Assembly (NCBI RefSeq): GCF_020880975.1
Contig: NZ_JAJIWP010000004.1
Span: forward strand, 246,550 to 310,549
Direction of reading: 5' to 3'
Source: Mucilaginibacter sp. UR6-1
GTDB lineage: Bacteria; Bacteroidota; Bacteroidia; Sphingobacteriales; Sphingobacteriaceae
Length of the DNA stretch: 64,000 nt
Made by a program: the position numbers and the translations under genes. Every line of letters starts with the position of its first letter. Position 1 is the first letter of the stretch. Below the pieces are notes generated by a model. That model worked only from the letters and a program-made list of their open reading frames with translations. It was not told the origin of the DNA and did not search any database. Positions 34,969 through 42,870 of this stretch are shown piece after piece.

Positions 34969-35129
34969 AGGTAGATGTATTTTGCAAACGATTATTTAAC
35001 TACTATGAAAAATATTTGTTTGCACAGTAAACGGTATTGTTACAAACACCGCGGGTGGCATTGTTTTGCATATTGCCCATAATGTATTACCTTGATCTGC
35101 AATAAAAACCAATATAATTATCTGTTTTA

Positions 35130-37061
35130 ATGCGCCGTTTGCTTCAGGGGTTTATGTATTACTGTTTGCTGATGCTGGTTGCCGGGCATACATCAGCGCA
35201 AACCTGTACAGGCAGCTTTGGCGACCCGGTTGTGTCCGAAAGTTTTGATAACCCCGGGCCATTACCTAACGGGCAAGCACAAAACCTTAGATATGTTTCA
35301 GGTCAATGCCCTGAAAATGGTGAATACACTATCGTCACATCTTTCCCTAATAGTTGCCACCCTGATACCTGGCACAGTGTATTTACTGACCATACCGGGA
35401 ACGGCGGCAATATGATGGTTATCAATGCATCGCAGGTTAAAAGCCAGTTTTTTGAGAAGCGGGTAAGCGGCCTTTGCGGTAATACGGTTTACCGGTTTTC
35501 AATTTATGTGCTCGACCTGATGCGGAAAGAAAATACAGATCCGGGAGTTATACACCCGGCACTTCGTTTTGTTATAGAAGATGGCAATGGAAACATACTA
35601 ACGGAGGACACAAAAAACATAGAGCCCACTTACAATGCTGAATTTCAACCCTACGGTATTGATTTCGCTACTACACTTAACACTGATGAAATTGTATTAA
35701 AGATTTTTAACGATGCCGATGGCGGCTATGGTAACGACCTGATTATTGATGACATTACCTTTCGCGCGTGCGGACCACAGGTTGATAACAGGCTGGATGG
35801 CAGCGAACAGGATTTTACGCCGGAATGCGCAAGCAGCGGCAACCGCAATTTCATGTTTGAAACCACACCACAGCCAGGCTATGTTTATCAGTGGCAAAAA
35901 ATTATTAACGGCGATTGGCAGGATATTACCGGTGCCACATTAGTAAAATATACCGCCAATGTAGATCTGTCTGTTGGTGCAATACATCAGTACAGGGTAG
36001 CCGCAGCCAAGTTGGGCAACATCGCGTCAGAAAACTGCCGCGTGTATTCGTTGCCGCACAGCATTACCATTTATGCAAAACCTGTACTGGCTCCCATAAA
36101 TAGTGTTACCATTTGCCGCGGCGATAACGCTCAGGTTACGCTTTCAGGTGGGGCTAAATATTTTATAGAAGGGTCTGACGGTTTCCGACTGGAAACAACG
36201 AGTTCGCAGTATACTTTTCAACCGGCGGATCTGCACGATGGCACCACAACCTATACGGCTTACACACTATCTGCCGAAAATTGCCGCAGTGATAACATTA
36301 CATTCAGCATAACAGTTAAACCACCTTTTACAGCTACAGCAACGGCAGATAAATTAACCATATGCCATGGCGAATCTGTACAGATCAGCACAACAACAAA
36401 TATAGCGGATAGTTACACCTACACCTGGTTGCCTGCGGAAGGGTTAAGCCAAACAGATATTGCCAATCCGGTTGCCACGCCAGCCCGGTCAACCACCTAT
36501 ACCGTTGTAGTAAGTAATGGCGCATGCTCATATACACAATCGGTACCAATAACTATTATTGAGCCACCGGCTGTAACCCTTGTACAAAGGCGTGAAATGT
36601 TTGAGGATAACCCGATAAAGCTTGATCCTGTTTATTCAGGTGACATTACAACCTACCGCTGGTCGCCGGAGGAGGGGCTTGATGACCCTACAAAGCCTAA
36701 TCCGCTTGTATCGCCTGAAAAAGATACAGAATACACCGTAACCCTTACCGGTCCCTGCGGTGTAAAAACGGCAAGCGTGTTTGTTCGGGTATATCAAAAA
36801 ATAACTATCCCTAACACGTTTACGCCTAATGGCGATGGTATTAATGATGTATGGAATATTGAAGACCTGGTAACCTACCCAGCCAGCGAAACCTCAATAT
36901 TTAACCGTAACGGGCAGCAGGTGTTTCGCAGCATTGGTTATACCTCCCCATGGGATGGCACATTTAACAGCTCGCAACTGCCTGCCGGTACATATTACTA
37001 CATTATCGACCTGAAAAACAATACGCCAAAGGTTGCCGGGTACATTACGCTATTGCGGTAA
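35130..37061 (+). CDS. T9SS type-B sorted, Ig/PKD-like multi-domain surface protein
   Basis: The 643-residue secreted protein has a signal peptide (about 1-24, T-S-A-Q). It has a first beta-rich, carbohydrate-binding-like domain (25-215, with cysteines), then Ig- or PKD-like domains rich in C-R-G-D and T-I-C-H-G-E-S patterns between 300 and 540. At the C-terminus, I-P-N-T-F-T-P-N-G-D-G-I-N-D-V-W-N opens the CHU_C type-B sorting domain that sends cargo through the type IX secretion system; it ends A-G-Y-I-T-L-L-R. Role: probably a surface adhesin or cell-envelope protein. It stands alone, followed by csaA. Confidence 0.9.
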   Translation: MRRLLQGFMYYCLLMLVAGHTSAQTCTGSFGDPVVSESFDNPGPLPNGQAQNLRYVSGQCPENGEYTIVTSFPNSCHPDTWHSVFTDHTGNGGNMMVINASQVKSQFFEKRVSGLCGNTVYRFSIYVLDLMRKENTDPGVIHPALRFVIEDGNGNILTEDTKNIEPTYNAEFQPYGIDFATTLNTDEIVLKIFNDADGGYGNDLIIDDITFRACGPQVDNRLDGSEQDFTPECASSGNRNFMFETTPQPGYVYQWQKIINGDWQDITGATLVKYTANVDLSVGAIHQYRVAAAKLGNIASENCRVYSLPHSITIYAKPVLAPINSVTICRGDNAQVTLSGGAKYFIEGSDGFRLETTSSQYTFQPADLHDGTTTYTAYTLSAENCRSDNITFSITVKPPFTATATADKLTICHGESVQISTTTNIADSYTYTWLPAEGLSQTDIANPVATPARSTTYTVVVSNGACSYTQSVPITIIEPPAVTLVQRREMFEDNPIKLDPVYSGDITTYRWSPEEGLDDPTKPNPLVSPEKDTEYTVTLTGPCGVKTASVFVRVYQKITIPNTFTPNGDGINDVWNIEDLVTYPASETSIFNRNGQQVFRSIGYTSPWDGTFNSSQLPAGTYYYIIDLKNNTPKVAGYITLLR

Positions 37062-37109
37062 TATGTAGTTTTAGTATTATAAAAAAGATCCAAACCCTAC
37101 ATTTGCCTT

Positions 37110-37445
37110 ATGGAAACAATATCCTGGAATGATTTTGAAAAGGTAGAACTACGCGCCGGTACTATTTTGGAGGCCCTTGATTACCCCGAGGCACGCAAAC
37201 CGGCCTATAAGGTTAGGGTTGATTTTGGCGAATTCGGCATCAAATGGTCAAGCGCGCAAATCACCAAACATTACACAAAGGATGAACTGGTGGGCAGGCA
37301 AATAGTGGGGGTTACCAATTTCCCGAAAAAGCAGATCGGCAAGTTCATGTCGGAATTTTTAGTGACAGGCTTTGCTGATGAGAACGGCGATATTGTTTTG
37401 GCAGCCATTGAAAGGCCCGTACCCAATGGGCATAAACTGATATAA
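37110..37445 (+). CDS. csaA: CsaA-type tRNA-binding domain protein
   Basis: The 111-residue protein is a single tRNA-binding OB domain: [35 protein letters not shown], and the close V-P-N-G-H-K-L-I. Homologues are called CsaA (secretion chaperone) or tRNA-binding protein; both names rest on few experiments. Its TAA shares one base with the ATG of the next gene, so translation is coupled. Confidence 0.9.
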   Translation: METISWNDFEKVELRAGTILEALDYPEARKPAYKVRVDFGEFGIKWSSAQITKHYTKDELVGRQIVGVTNFPKKQIGKFMSEFLVTGFADENGDIVLAAIERPVPNGHKLI

Positions 37446-37822
37446 TGATGGAGTTACAGCATTGGATAATAGGGCCGCAACTGATAGGTGTAATATTTAT
37501 TATTACGGGTTTTATTCAGAAGCGTTTTCCGCCCCGCAAAATAAACGCCTTTTATGGCTACCGCATGCCCAGCGCCATGAAAAGCCAGCAAACCTGGGAT
37601 GAGGCTAACCGGTATGCCGCCCGGTACATGATGCGCTCAGGGGTTATGCTTACAATAGGCGGGGTTATGATCACCGCTTTTTTAGGGCTATTAAATTTGG
37701 ATGAAGATACCTATATGATGATAAACGCTATGTTGCTTATACCATCGGCCATAGGGTCCTGCGTTATGCTTGTGGTATCTACCGAAAAACACCTTTCACG
37801 CACATTTGATAATAATATATAA
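37445..37822 (+). CDS. SdpI family membrane protein
   Basis: The 125-residue protein has three to four membrane helices (about 8-24, 62-80, 90-115) and the SdpI-like motif N-x-F-Y-G-Y-R-M-P-S-A-M-K-S-x-x-T-W between the first two. In Bacillus, SdpI gives immunity to the SdpC toxin, but most relatives, including this one, have no toxin partner near and an unknown role. It overlaps csaA and is followed directly by tadA, so the three form one unit. Confidence 0.8.
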   Translation: MMELQHWIIGPQLIGVIFIITGFIQKRFPPRKINAFYGYRMPSAMKSQQTWDEANRYAARYMMRSGVMLTIGGVMITAFLGLLNLDEDTYMMINAMLLIPSAIGSCVMLVVSTEKHLSRTFDNNI

Positions 37823-38293
37823 ATGCGATACATCAGCTTTGAGGGCGAACCAACCATATCTCCCGACGATTTTTTTATGAACGAGGCCCTCAATGAAGCC
37901 AAACAGGCACTTGCCGAGGACGAGATACCCATTGGTGCCATTGTGGTGTGCAAAGGCAAAATTATCGGCCGGGGCCATAACCTTACCGAGCGCCTTAATG
38001 ATGTATCGGCACATGCCGAAATGCAGGCGCTTACCGCCGCGGCCAACTATATGGGCGGTAAATATTTAAAGGATTGTACATTGTATGTTACCCTTGAGCC
38101 ATGCGTAATGTGCGCAGGTGCATCATACTGGTTCCAGGTAGCGCGCATAGTATTTGGCGCTTATGATCAGCGTATGGGTTTCGGTAGGCTCAACCAAAAA
38201 ATAACCCACCCAAAAACGGAGATTACCGGCGGTATCCGCGAAAATGAATGCGCCGAACTGGTGAGGAATTTTTTTAAAGGGAAAAGGTCTTGA
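37823..38293 (+). CDS. tadA: tRNA adenosine(34) deaminase / nucleoside deaminase TadA
   Basis: The 156-residue zinc deaminase of the CDA fold converts A34 to inosine in tRNA-Arg. Zinc ligands and catalytic Glu are in H-A-E-M-Q-A and P-C-V-M-C-A-G-A. ATG 37823 follows the previous stop without a gap. A second in-frame ATG at 37877 (M-N-E-A-L-N-E-A-K-Q) begins the domain itself, so translation could start there. A guanine deaminase function cannot be excluded, but the F-M-N-E-A-L opening and the length fit TadA. It is last in the csaA unit and followed by a repeat-rich gap. Confidence 0.9.
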   Translation: MRYISFEGEPTISPDDFFMNEALNEAKQALAEDEIPIGAIVVCKGKIIGRGHNLTERLNDVSAHAEMQALTAAANYMGGKYLKDCTLYVTLEPCVMCAGASYWFQVARIVFGAYDQRMGFGRLNQKITHPKTEITGGIRENECAELVRNFFKGKRS

Positions 38294-38307
38294 AGCTGAA
38301 TTGTATT

Positions 38308-38404
38308 GAACCTGAGTTTGCAGAATTCAGGAATTATAGAATAATAACAGCATACCGGCTATTTTTAATTCTGACCATTATAAAATTCAGTAAATTCTGA
38401 TTCA
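38308..38404. repeat. Intergenic AATTC/GAATT repeat element
   Basis: Units such as GAATTCAG, GAATTATA and GAATAATA on the left face AATTCTGA, AATTCAGT and AATTCTGA on the right, so the two sides are largely complementary. The centre holds CAGCATACCGGCTATT. It fills most of the 231-bp gap between tadA and sodA and does not extend into the sodA promoter. Confidence 0.55.
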
Positions 38405-38477
38405 AGTAATATTTTGTAAACTCTTATCCAGACTAACAAATGACATTTATTTTAGAACAATTTAACAGTTGGGAACT

Positions 38478-38485
38478 TATATTTG
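38478..38485 (+). promoter_or_regulatory. Bacteroidota -7 box for sodA
   Basis: TATATTTG followed by C, 40 bp before the ATG. No clear -33 TTG at the usual distance. Confidence 0.55.
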
Positions 38486-38524
38486 CTAACACAACTAAGT
38501 TTTAAACTTTAAAATACAAATATC

Positions 38525-39136
38525 ATGGCTTTTACACTACCTGCGTTACCATACGCACCCGAAGCATTAGAACCGCACATTGATAAAGCTACTATGGAAA
38601 TTCACCATGGCAAGCATCACCAGGCTTATGTTACCAACCTTAACAAAGCTTTGGAAGGCAAACCTGAAGCTGACGGCAGTATTGAGGACATTGTTACCAA
38701 TATATCAAAATACCCTGCCGCGGTACGCAACAATGGCGGTGGCCACTACAACCACTCCCTGTTCTGGACTTTGTTAGCGCCTAACACTGGCGGTGCGCCA
38801 ACAGGAGCTTTGGCCGAGGCTATCAACAGCACTTTTGGTTCATTTGATGAATTAAAAACTAAACTTTCTGAAGCTGGTGCCACCCGTTTTGGTTCAGGCT
38901 GGGCCTGGTTAATTGTTACTGCCGATAAAAAACTGGCCGTAACTTCAACCCCTAACCAGGATAACCCATTAATGGATATTGCCGAAGTAAAAGGTACACC
39001 TGTATTAGGTATTGATGTTTGGGAACACGCGTATTACCTGAAATACCAAAACCGTCGCCCTGATTATTTAGCGGCTATATGGAACGTGATTAACTGGGAA
39101 AAAGTAGCTGAGCTTTATACCAAAGCTATTGCTTAA
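38525..39136 (+). CDS. sodA: Superoxide dismutase, Mn-type or cambialistic
   Basis: The 203-residue protein dismutates superoxide. Metal ligands are H27 (M-E-I-H-H-G-K-H-H), the His in [11 protein letters not shown], and Asp and His in D-V-W-E-H-A-Y. The G-G-G-H pattern and the N-Q-D motif near residue 143 fit the Mn rather than the Fe group, but cambialistic behaviour cannot be excluded. There is no signal peptide, so it is cytosolic. It has its own promoter and terminator. Confidence 0.95.
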   Translation: MAFTLPALPYAPEALEPHIDKATMEIHHGKHHQAYVTNLNKALEGKPEADGSIEDIVTNISKYPAAVRNNGGGHYNHSLFWTLLAPNTGGAPTGALAEAINSTFGSFDELKTKLSEAGATRFGSGWAWLIVTADKKLAVTSTPNQDNPLMDIAEVKGTPVLGIDVWEHAYYLKYQNRRPDYLAAIWNVINWEKVAELYTKAIA

Positions 39137-39154
39137 ATTTATTGTAAAATGTAC

Positions 39155-39182
39155 AAGCCCCTTAACAGGGGCTTTTTTTTTG
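39155..39182 (+). terminator. Rho-independent terminator after sodA
   Basis: AAGCCCCT (39155-39162) and AGGGGCTT (39167-39174) followed by a run of T. Confidence 0.9.
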
Positions 39183-39212
39183 AAAAATATGTTGCCGATA
39201 TGATAATTATTC

Positions 39213-39238
39213 ATTTACTTTGAAAATAAAAGTACTTT
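39213..39238 (+). promoter_or_regulatory. -7 box plus AAAGTACTTT palindrome before the regulator operon
   Basis: TTTACTTTG (39214-39222, a near match to TTAnnTTTG-type -7 boxes) is followed by the perfect 10-bp palindrome AAAGTACTTT at 39229-39238, only 3 bases before the GTG start. The same arrangement, with the same 10-base distance from the last G of the -7 box to the G of the palindrome, occurs before creD. I infer an operator overlapping the transcription start. Confidence 0.6.
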
Positions 39239-39241
39239 CCA

Positions 39242-39874
39242 GTGAAAGAAAAGGAATTGCACGATGAACTAACCTCCATACGGAGTTTGATGGAGCGCTC
39301 ATCAAAATTTATATCGCTAAGCGGCCTGTCGGGTATAATGGCGGGGGTGTATGCTTTGATAGGAGCATACTTTGCCTATCAGATAGTTTATACAGATACA
39401 GGCTTATTTTACACCCGGGATTATGTTATAGCTAATATCGATAACAATCAGGGGGTGTTATATACGCTTATGCTTATTGCAGCCGCTGTTTTAATATCAT
39501 CTCTTACCACAGGAGCTATTTTAACCAAGCGTAAAGCCAAGCGCAAAGGCCAGCAAGCATGGGGCAAAACCAGCCGTAGCCTACTGGTTCACTTAGCTAT
39601 ACCTTTAGTTACTGGCGGCATACTATGTGTAATATTTATAACACGCGGATATTTGGGTATTGTAGCCCCTGCAACACTAATTTTTTATGGCCTGGCCTTA
39701 GTTAGCGCAAGTAATTATACTTTTGGCGATGTTAAATACCTGGGTATGCTGGAGATTGCCCTGGGTTTAATTGCCGCCCTGATGCCGGGTTACGGTTTAT
39801 TGTTTTGGGCGGTAGGTTTTGGGGTGCTGCATATTATTTACGGCAGCATAATGTATTTTAAGTATGACGGGTAA
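39242..39874 (+). CDS. Unknown six-helix membrane protein partner of a winged-helix regulator
   Basis: The 210-residue protein starts at GTG 39242; an ATG alternative within the frame would cut the conserved amphipathic start. After the N-terminal helix (E-K-E-L-H-D-E-L-T-S-I-R-S-L-M-E-R-S-S) there are about six membrane helices (26-46, 70-95, 110-133, 138-158, 163-182, 187-203). I do not know a named family. The gene overlaps the following winged-helix regulator gene by 11 bp, the usual layout of a membrane sensor or effector with its PadR/MarR-like regulator. The creD gene follows with a matching operator. Confidence 0.65.
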   Translation: MKEKELHDELTSIRSLMERSSKFISLSGLSGIMAGVYALIGAYFAYQIVYTDTGLFYTRDYVIANIDNNQGVLYTLMLIAAAVLISSLTTGAILTKRKAKRKGQQAWGKTSRSLLVHLAIPLVTGGILCVIFITRGYLGIVAPATLIFYGLALVSASNYTFGDVKYLGMLEIALGLIAALMPGYGLLFWAVGFGVLHIIYGSIMYFKYDG

Positions 39875-40175
39875 TAATCCTTTCGAAAAACTTGACAAGG
39901 CTTTTGAGAACCGCGTAAGGCTACAGATTATGAGCGTATTGATGGCTAACGAACGTTATGACTTCAACTCGCTTAAAGAGCTGCTGGGCATTACGGACGG
40001 TAACCTGGCATCGCACCTTAAAGCTTTAGAGAAAGATGAGTACATATTAGTAAACAAAACCTTTGTTGGCCGTAAACCCAATACCAATTATGAAGCTACA
40101 AAAAAAGGTAAACAGGCTTTTGAACAGCATTTAAACGCGCTTGAGCAATTAATTAAGCTGCAAAAGGGAATATAA
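39864..40175 (+). CDS. Small winged-helix transcriptional regulator
   Basis: The 103-residue protein is one winged-helix domain: R-L-Q-I-M-S-V-L-M-A-N-E-R-Y-D-F-N-S-L-K-E-L-L-G-I-T-D-G-N-L-A-S-H-L-K-A-L is the helix-turn-helix, followed by the wing around Y-I-L-V-N-K-T-F-V-G-R-K-P-N-T-N. I recognise it as the winged-helix group (PF13601-like, also called ArsR/MarR-like) that in Bacteroidota is paired with CreD. It starts inside the membrane-protein gene (11-bp overlap). It is the most likely protein to bind the AAAGTACTTT palindromes before this pair and before creD. Confidence 0.88.
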   Translation: MTGNNPFEKLDKAFENRVRLQIMSVLMANERYDFNSLKELLGITDGNLASHLKALEKDEYILVNKTFVGRKPNTNYEATKKGKQAFEQHLNALEQLIKLQKGI

Positions 40176-40187
40176 ATTTTTTTATCT

Positions 40188-40214
40188 ATTTACTTTGAAA
40201 TAAAAAGTACTTTT
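40188..40214 (+). promoter_or_regulatory. -7 box plus AAAAGTACTTTT palindrome before creD
   Basis: TTTACTTTG (40189-40197) then the perfect 12-bp palindrome AAAAGTACTTTT at 40203-40214; the creD ATG is at 40228. The match to the block before the membrane-protein gene covers 26 positions with a single one-base shift. Confidence 0.65.
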
Positions 40215-40227
40215 AATATACAATATC

Positions 40228-41571
40228 ATGAACCCAGACAATCAATCACCAATTACCATGTGGCAACGATTTTCAAGCACCATTAAGGCCGTCATAATAG
40301 GCGCACTTATTTTAGTGTTGCTCATTCCGTCACTATTGGTACAAGATCTTATTAACGAACGCCAAAACCGCAACAATGAGGTATTAGACGAAATATCAAG
40401 CCAGTGGTCGGGCAGCCAGTTAATCAACGGACCTGTTTTAGTAATACCTTATCGATCTTACGAAAAGTATGTGGATACCTCAAAACAGGTGAACGTACGC
40501 GAAACAATTGGTAAGCTATACATCCTGCCTGAAAATTTGAACTATAAGGCTGACACAAAATCCCGAAAACTGCACCGCGGTATATTTTATGCCGCAGTGT
40601 ATGATGCTGATGTATATGTTAGCGGTGATTTTGGTAAAATAGATCTCACCGGAATGCAGATTGCATCCACACAGCTTTTACCAGAACGTGCTTACTTATT
40701 ATTTGGCCTTAGTGATACTAAAGGTTTGAAAGCTTTACCCAACATTAGCTTGAATGGCAACACTACAATAGCCAAACCTGCCTTTAACGACACTTTGTTT
40801 GAGAACAACATGCAGGCCGGTATTAATGCGACTGAGCTTTTACAAAAACCGGGCAAGTTTAATTACACCCTGCAAATAAAGGGCAGTAATGAGCTTCGTT
40901 TTCTACCATTGGGCAAATCAACTACAGCTCAAATAACCGGTAACTGGAGCTCGCCATCATTTGATGGCTTCGTAGTTCCGGATCAGCGTAAGGTTGATAC
41001 CAGTGGATTTACCAGCAAATGGCATACGCTAAACCTGGGGCAAACCTTTCCGCAGCAATGGGTGAATACTGATAATTTGTTCGCTAACGAGCAAAAAGTA
41101 AACGAGGCTGCTTTTGGTGTAAAGCTGCTTATCCCGGTTGATGATTATCAAAAAACCATGCGCAGCAGCAAGTATGCTATACTCATTATCTTGTTAACAT
41201 TTGTAGCATTATTTCTTACCGAAATTATTACCCGCACGCCTATCCACACCTTTAACTATCTGCTGGTGGGTGCGGCTATGGTGGTGTTTTACATATTACT
41301 GCTATCATTTGCCGAGCAAGTGGGCTTTAATATTTCGTACGCTATAGCGGCAGCGGCAACCGTCGGGCTAATCTCTTGGTTTATTGCATCATTGCTAAAA
41401 AACAGAAAGGTAGCCGGTTTACTCACCTTTATACTCAGTGTATTTTATTTATTCGTTTTTGTGATCATTCAGCTCGAGGATCTGGCCTTGCTGGTAGGTA
41501 GCGTTACGCTCTTCATCATCATCGCTGTACTCATGTACTTCTCGCGTAAAATAAACTGGGATAACCAGTAA
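40228..41571 (+). CDS. creD: Inner membrane protein CreD
   Basis: The 447-residue protein has the CreD layout: one N-terminal membrane helix (about 17-39), a large periplasmic domain (45-310; W-S-G-S-Q-L-I-N-G-P-V-L-V-I-P-Y, L-Y-I-L-P-E-N-L-N), and five or six helices from 312 to the end, opening K-Y-A-I-L-I-I-L-L-T-F-V-A-L-F-L-T-E. In enterobacteria CreD responds to CreBC and affects envelope integrity and beta-lactam response. Here no CreBC is adjacent; the winged-helix regulator upstream takes that place. A weak hairpin follows the stop. Confidence 0.95.
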   Translation: MNPDNQSPITMWQRFSSTIKAVIIGALILVLLIPSLLVQDLINERQNRNNEVLDEISSQWSGSQLINGPVLVIPYRSYEKYVDTSKQVNVRETIGKLYILPENLNYKADTKSRKLHRGIFYAAVYDADVYVSGDFGKIDLTGMQIASTQLLPERAYLLFGLSDTKGLKALPNISLNGNTTIAKPAFNDTLFENNMQAGINATELLQKPGKFNYTLQIKGSNELRFLPLGKSTTAQITGNWSSPSFDGFVVPDQRKVDTSGFTSKWHTLNLGQTFPQQWVNTDNLFANEQKVNEAAFGVKLLIPVDDYQKTMRSSKYAILIILLTFVALFLTEIITRTPIHTFNYLLVGAAMVVFYILLLSFAEQVGFNISYAIAAAATVGLISWFIASLLKNRKVAGLLTFILSVFYLFVFVIIQLEDLALLVGSVTLFIIIAVLMYFSRKINWDNQ

Positions 41572-41598
41572 TCATATTTCAACCTAACCTTATCACCC

Positions 41599-41627
41599 GC
41601 CCGGCGGCAAATGGTCGCCGGGCTTTA
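41599..41627 (+). terminator. Hairpin after creD
   Basis: GCCCGGCG (41599-41606) pairs with CGCCGGGC (41616-41623), followed by TTTACA. The T-run is short. Confidence 0.55.
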
Positions 41628-41661
41628 CAAACCGAACCATTCATCCTTATAAAACATTAAC

Positions 41662-42396
41662 ATGCACACAAGTAATTACTGGGTCGCGCATTTCAGGGCT
41701 AATGCCGGCCAGCACCGCATCAATTGGGAACAATCGCCATTAATAAGTATTGACGAGATCAGTCGCATACTACCTTCGTTACAGGCCTGGCAACTTGGCG
41801 AAACATCCGAAGGTAAGCAACTCATTGCCGCCGCTACCCGCTATGCGGCCAAAACCAAAGATCCGGCTTACCTGGAAGCCATAAAGCTTTTTATCAAAGA
41901 GGAACAAAAGCATGGCAACAACCTGGGTAAATATCTTGATGTACTCGATCTGCCACGAATTAAACGTAACTGGGGCGATTCGCTTTTCCGTTTTGCAAGG
42001 CACCTCAATACCAGCATGGAGATGTGGACCCTGGCCGTTATTACGGTTGAAAGTACCGCGCAGGTATTTTACCAGGCACTAAAGAATGCCACCAACTGCC
42101 CGCTGCTGAAAGAAATATGCACCGATATACTGATTGACGAAGCCTACCACATCACCTTTCAAACCGAGCGCATGGATATGATATTTGCCAACAAATCATC
42201 CTTTTCAAAAGCATGGCGTGGTATGGCTTACAAAATATTTTATTACGCCACCATCCTCACGGTTTGGATGGCACACCGCAGGTTATTTAACGCGGGCGGC
42301 GTAGGCTTTATGGCTTACTTTAAAAAAATGCGGTACAAGTACGCCAAAACCATCAAGAGCATTACTCATCCATCAGGCTTTATACAATTCGCTTAA
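41662..42396 (+). CDS. Ferritin-like di-iron domain protein
   Basis: The 244-residue protein shows the spaced ligands of a four-helix di-iron carboxylate fold: a Glu in helix 1 (E47 or E50), E81-x2-H84, E130 and E160-x2-H163. I infer an oxidase, oxygenase or iron-dependent role; the family is otherwise unnamed to me. After residue 165 there are hydrophobic stretches (about 185-210) that may associate with the membrane. It begins 90 bp after creD and is followed after 7 bp by a small membrane protein gene, which is probably co-expressed. Confidence 0.7.
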   Translation: MHTSNYWVAHFRANAGQHRINWEQSPLISIDEISRILPSLQAWQLGETSEGKQLIAAATRYAAKTKDPAYLEAIKLFIKEEQKHGNNLGKYLDVLDLPRIKRNWGDSLFRFARHLNTSMEMWTLAVITVESTAQVFYQALKNATNCPLLKEICTDILIDEAYHITFQTERMDMIFANKSSFSKAWRGMAYKIFYYATILTVWMAHRRLFNAGGVGFMAYFKKMRYKYAKTIKSITHPSGFIQFA

Positions 42397-42403
42397 CATC
42401 ATC

Positions 42404-42835
42404 ATGTATTACAGTTTAAAATATACCTCGCAAGTTTGGTTAACCGGGGCGCTGCTCTCACCAATATTTATATTATTATTTAACATCATGCCTTCAGAAG
42501 GTGCATCCGATTTTGTATTTGTTTACCTGATGGGAGCCCTCGCCGGGCTGTTATGGTCAATTCCAAGCTTCCTGGTTTTACTGGTTTGCACTGCCATCCT
42601 CTCTCATTACAAAATACGCAGCGTAGTTGCAAAATCGTGGCTTACAATTGCCGGCATTGCATTAACATGCCTTCCATTTTATATTATTGAACCTAACAAA
42701 CCCATAGTTGAGGATGAATTGTTCAGCAGTATCATTTTAATTTATGCGGCTGTAATTTCAGCATCTATCTGGCTGTTTCGCTTCACTATTAGTGGCAGTT
42801 TATATATTCAAACCGTGCCCGAGTGTGATTTGTAG
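42404..42835 (+). CDS. Unknown small membrane protein
   Basis: The 143-residue protein has four membrane helices (about 12-32, 40-66, 78-97, 106-128) and little else. I do not recognise a family. It follows the ferritin-like gene by 7 bp, so it is likely translated from the same mRNA and may anchor or assist it. Confidence 0.55.
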   Translation: MYYSLKYTSQVWLTGALLSPIFILLFNIMPSEGASDFVFVYLMGALAGLLWSIPSFLVLLVCTAILSHYKIRSVVAKSWLTIAGIALTCLPFYIIEPNKPIVEDELFSSIILIYAAVISASIWLFRFTISGSLYIQTVPECDL

Positions 42836-42855
42836 CTCATTTTAAATAATTGGCT

Positions 42856-42863
42856 TAACTTTG
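42856..42863 (+). promoter_or_regulatory. Bacteroidota -7 box for rlmD
   Basis: TAACTTTG plus C, 7 bases before the rlmD ATG, predicting a near-leaderless mRNA. Confidence 0.5.
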
Positions 42864-42870
42864 CAGCCTG

